A DNA stretch of 8,324 bases from assembly GCA_002451165.1 (NCBI GenBank), contig DKBH01000009.1, positions 1 to 8,324 of the forward strand, written 5' to 3'. Source of the stretch: Nitrospiraceae bacterium UBA6905. Lineage in GTDB: Bacteria > Nitrospirota > Thermodesulfovibrionia > Thermodesulfovibrionales > UBA6898. Below, piece by piece: positions 6,194 to 8,324 of the stretch; position 1 is the stretch's first letter, and each line of letters starts with the position of its first letter. Under the pieces are notes generated by a model, which saw nothing but the letters and a program-made list of their open reading frames with translations, was not told where the DNA came from and made no database searches. The position numbers and the translations under genes are program-made.

Positions 6194-6502
6194 TTGAAAA
6201 AAAACTGCTGGGAGATCATGCAGTGCGGCAGAGAGCCCGGGGGGAAACACGCAGAGGACCTCGGGGTCTGCCCTGCGGCAGTCGATAAAAGACTTGATGC
6301 AGTTCACGGTGGGAAAAATGCCGGCAGGGCCTGCTGGGTTATAGCCGGCACTTTTTGTGAGAATGAAGTTCAGGGCACATTTGCGCTCAAATACCGTGAC
6401 TGTACATCGTGCAGGTTCTTCCGCCAGGTGAAATCGGAGGAAGGCTCCGAATATCAGAACTCGCTCATATTACTGAAAAAACTGAGCAAAATAAAACGCT
6501 AA
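6194..6502 (+). CDS. Two-CW domain cysteine-rich protein (102 aa), TTG start
   Basis: The product has two Cys-Trp pairs (C5-W6 and C47-W48) and further cysteines at 11, 26, 55, 70 and 73. The spacing is KNCWEIMQCGREPGG, LGVCPAA, GRACWVIAGTFC, then CTSCRFF. This pattern is that of the small 'two-CW domain' family, found alone or attached to sensory proteins, and probably a metal- or redox-active fold. The biochemical role is not established. The TTG start at 6194 is chosen because GGAGG (6184-6188) lies 5 nt ahead and the family begins with the CW motif. A small hairpin (CAGCC 6158-6162, GGCTG 6167-6171) sits just before the ribosome site. The 110-nt gap after wrbA leaves open whether it belongs to that operon. 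Confidence 0.85.
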   Translation: MKKNCWEIMQCGREPGGKHAEDLGVCPAAVDKRLDAVHGGKNAGRACWVIAGTFCENEVQGTFALKYRDCTSCRFFRQVKSEEGSEYQNSLILLKKLSKIKR

Positions 6503-6719
6503 GCGGAAGACAAAGCCCAGAGTGAGGAGCTATAATTGCGCGGTGTTTATTATCTTAGTTCTTCCTTATGTCCGCTGCTTATTCCTTGCTGGAAGCAGGT
6601 CATAGGACAGTGCACGAAAGAGCCTGTTGCGTCGCGCGGAGTACATCGATATATATATATCCTTCATGAAATGAATCTATTTCACAATTCCACCTGTACT
6701 GAACAGAACTAAGGTCAAT

Positions 6720-6756
6720 TGCCATGCTGCTGGCACAAATAGTATGAGATACTATT
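6720..6756. repeat. Two adjacent hairpins upstream of small membrane gene
   Basis: TGCCA 6720-6724 pairs with TGGCA 6731-6735. Immediately after, AATAGTAT 6738-6745 pairs perfectly with ATACTATT 6749-6756 around loop GAG. A third inverted repeat, TGAAA-A-TTTCA, follows at 6766-6776. They lie in the non-coding stretch 6503-6856, where I see no gene. The second hairpin has no strong T-run after it, so it is a poor terminator. Earlier in the same stretch are a 6-bp hairpin (CTGCTT 6575-6580, AAGCAG 6593-6598) and an AT-dinucleotide palindrome at 6648-6661. Confidence 0.5.
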
Positions 6757-6807
6757 GTCGTCGATTGAAAATTTCATTGCTTCCTAATAGTTGTCTTATC
6801 TAAAACC

Positions 6808-6816
6808 TGATATAAT
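6808..6816 (+). promoter_or_regulatory. Extended -10 promoter for the small membrane protein gene
   Basis: TGATATAAT is the same nine bases as at 5158-5166, with TATAAT at 6811-6816. No good -35 is seen. A start of transcription near 6823 would exclude the upstream possible starts TTG 6791 and ATG 6818 and leave TTG 6857 as the first usable start. Confidence 0.6.
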
Positions 6817-6856
6817 TATGTGGAGTGCAAATACGATTCTGGAAGGAAGGATCGCT

Positions 6857-7096
6857 TTGAATCTGGAAGAATTCTTAGAGAACATTATCTCCTTCGGACG
6901 AAATCATCCGTTAACTGCCCTGATAGTAGCAGTCGCCTTTCTTCTCTTGATCCTTCGCCGACCTAAGTTCATCCTGTCGCTTTTTCTCCTGGCACTCATT
7001 TTATCAATCATTATCTATTCGATCATGGATACCGCCTCGTCAGCAAAGAAAGTGAAGCAGAAGCTGATTCAAAAATCTGAGGAAGGTGTGAAGTAA
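6857..7096 (+). CDS. Small two-helix membrane protein (79 aa), TTG start
   Basis: From TTG 6857 the product has an acidic N-terminus (MNLEEFLENI), a membrane segment at about 19-34 (LTALIVAVAFLLLILR), a short basic turn (RRPK), a second segment at about 37-56 (KFILSLFLLALILSIIIYSI), and a basic Lys-rich tail. The frame is open back to TTG 6791, but those upstream codons overlap the extended -10 promoter, while AAGGAAGG (6843-6850) lies 6 nt before TTG 6857; hence this start. Both ends probably face the cytoplasm, given the positive tail, although the basic turn argues for some ambiguity. I do not recognise a named family. The gene stands alone between two non-coding stretches. Confidence 0.7.
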   Translation: MNLEEFLENIISFGRNHPLTALIVAVAFLLLILRRPKFILSLFLLALILSIIIYSIMDTASSAKKVKQKLIQKSEEGVK

Positions 7097-7164
7097 GATC
7101 TTCAGCACGTGCATGCTACGTTCGTCAGCCTTAGATATTTCGATTGCACTTAATAGCTCCTATC

Positions 7165-7207
7165 TGAAATCGCATTCTCAAAATTTAACCTAGTAAGTGT
7201 GATTTCA
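7165..7207. repeat. 10-bp inverted repeat with 23-nt spacer
   Basis: TGAAATCGCA (7165-7174) pairs with TGTGATTTCA (7198-7207), with one G-U pair. It sits in the non-coding stretch 7097-7383 between the small membrane gene and the transposase remnant. No gene is supported in that stretch. The repeat could be part of the 3' region of the upstream gene or a relic of the insertion; no T-run follows. A palindrome GCACGTGC lies at 7105-7112, shortly after the upstream stop. Confidence 0.35.
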
Positions 7208-7383
7208 AGGGTAGGATATTCAATCGCCTTCATTGCCTCCTCCCAGTAAAGAGAAGGAAATTTGGAAAAACAAGAAGATTTGGTGAAGCGAGAGCGCGTG
7301 GACGGTGCCGCTTATAGAACTGACAGACATGGGTTACATGCAGGCCTCTTTTCAGTAGTTTTAACGGATAAAAGGAGAATGAC

Positions 7384-8305
7384 ATGTCAGAGAAAGAGAT
7401 AATACGCAGGCAAAGATGGCGACCTGGCATCATACAGCACTATGAAGAAGTCTCGAAAAATGCAGCAAAAACGGCTCGTTATTATGGCATAAGTAGAGCC
7501 GCATTTTACCGCTGGTATAGGCGATACCTTGATATGGGAGAGTGGCCTGAGGGACCTTTCCATGAGTCCTCTGAACAGTCCCCGGACCACCAGGGGTGAC
7601 ATAGTAGCCAAGATCATCTATCTCAGGGAGACCTATCACTTTGGCCCTTGGAAGATTCAGGCATATCTGAAGCGGTACCACGACATAGCTATCGCCAGCA
7701 GCAGTGTTTTTCGTATTCTCAAGCGACTGAAAATGAATAGACTTCCAAACAATCAGGGATATAAACGGGACAAATGGATAATACGGCATTATGAAAATCC
7801 TAACCCTGGGCATCGAATCCAGATTGACGTCAAGTTTCTGGAACGTACAGATGGATCACGCTAGCGCTTCTATCAGTACACAGCAATTTATGATTGCAGA
7901 CGACTGAGGGTGCTGAAAATATATGACAGCAATAATCAGGCAAATGCCATCAGATTCGTTGACTATACGCTCTCAAAGTTGCCGTTTCAGGCCGAGGTCA
8001 TTCAAACGGACCGCGGCAGCGGGTTCGGCTCACAGTTCCATTGGCATGTTCTAGACAGAGGAATCAGGCATGTGTATATAAAGCCCAGAAGGCCGCAGTT
8101 GAGTGGGAAAGTTGAACGATCCCACCGCATAGATGACGCGGAATTCTATCGAATGCTTGACGGTGTTATCATAGACAACTCAGAATTGTTCGTTGAGAAA
8201 ATAAAGGAATGGGAAGATTTCTATAACTACAGCAGACCGCATTCGACCCTGCAGGGCCATACACCATATGAACGATTTCGTGAAAAGGTGGGTCTCATGT
8301 CGTAA
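7384..8305 (+). pseudogene. IS481-family transposase, broken by a frameshift and an amber stop
   Basis: The parts together form one DDE transposase. The N-terminal helix-turn-helix (MSEKEIIRRQRWRPG to ARYYGISRAAFYRWYRRYLDMGE) runs in one frame to 7542. The continuation, GLRDLSMSPLNSPRTTRGD and then HFGPWKIQAYLKRYHDI, is one base over, from about 7544, so a 1-nt insertion or 2-nt deletion occurred there. In that second frame a TAG at 7862-7864 interrupts before RFYQYTAIYDC, and the frame then runs on to the stop at 8303-8305. Catalytic acids are visible: Asp in QIDVKF (7826-7828), Asp in QTDRG (8009-8011) and Glu in KVERSH (8114-8116), with the last two about 35 residues apart. The ribosome site AAGGAG (7372-7377) and ATG 7384 are intact. 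IS481 transposases are normally a single frame, and no slippery heptamer is seen, so this is decay and not programmed shifting. Confidence 0.9.
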
Positions 8306-8324
8306 GCTTCCCTGTCAAGTAGAC
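7384..8324 (+). mobile_element. IS481-type insertion sequence remnant, ends not determined
   Basis: The transposase remnant marks an insertion sequence whose right terminus lies at or beyond the window edge; the bases after the stop (8306-8324) may be the start of its terminal repeat. The left end must lie between 7097 and 7383, but no sequence there is a convincing inverted match to the last visible bases (a loose similarity around 7320-7330 is not enough). With the transposase broken, movement would need a related enzyme elsewhere in the genome. Confidence 0.65.

Noticed and set aside
1996..7112. The palindrome GCACGTGC at both 1996-2003 and 7105-7112
   Set aside because: Eight bases twice in 8 kb with no shared flanks and different contexts (upstream of a gene versus after a stop) is most likely chance.
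7384..7864. Programmed frameshift joining the two transposase parts, as in IS3 elements
   Set aside because: There is no slippery A-rich heptamer at the junction, the shift is net +1, the IS481 family uses one frame, and a further in-frame stop lies downstream.
1..8324. CRISPR array, tRNA, rRNA or phage-defence genes
   Set aside because: Reading through the window I saw no regularly spaced direct repeats, no tRNA-like cloverleaf and no defence-type protein.

Overview
This 8.3 kb window looks like an ordinary bacterial chromosome segment with moderate GC, compact genes and clear Shine-Dalgarno sites. The gene content (two-CW protein, WrbA, HMA protein, secreted His-rich protein, GH63-type glucosidase, IS481-type transposase) would fit an environmental anaerobe or micro-aerobe such as a Nitrospirota or Desulfobacterota member. 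That placement is an inference from protein flavour only; there is no rRNA or other marker.

Layout. Positions 1-786 (+) hold a tight three-gene run: the 3' part of a DinB-superfamily gene, a 53-residue GTG-initiated membrane protein, and a small 4-oxalocrotonate-tautomerase-like protein. Positions 787-1044 are a convergent intergenic stretch with a large imperfect inverted repeat. Positions 1045-1971 (-) encode a secreted two-repeat protein rich in His and Met. Positions 2144-4798 (-) encode an 884-residue GH63/MGH1-like glucosidase. Positions 4799-5230 are a divergent intergenic region holding at least five inverted repeats and an extended -10 promoter. Positions 5231-6502 (+) carry an HMA-domain metal-binding protein, WrbA (NAD(P)H:quinone oxidoreductase) and a two-CW cysteine-rich protein. 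Positions 6503-6856 are intergenic with several hairpins and a second copy of the same extended -10 element. Positions 6857-7096 (+) encode a 79-residue two-helix membrane protein. Positions 7097-7383 are non-coding, and 7384-8305 is a decayed IS481-family transposase whose right end lies at or beyond the window edge.

How the genes may relate. The HMA and wrbA genes are 25 nt apart and probably share the promoter at 5158-5166; the two-CW gene could be in the same transcript or separately started. Together with the secreted His/Met-rich protein this gives a loose metal and redox-stress theme, but no established pathway ties them together. I found no convincing novel multi-gene system. The most interesting unexplained signals are the packed palindromes at 4992-5085, the two small membrane proteins, the tautomerase lacking the usual catalytic arginines, and the two identical extended -10 promoters preceded by hairpin clusters.
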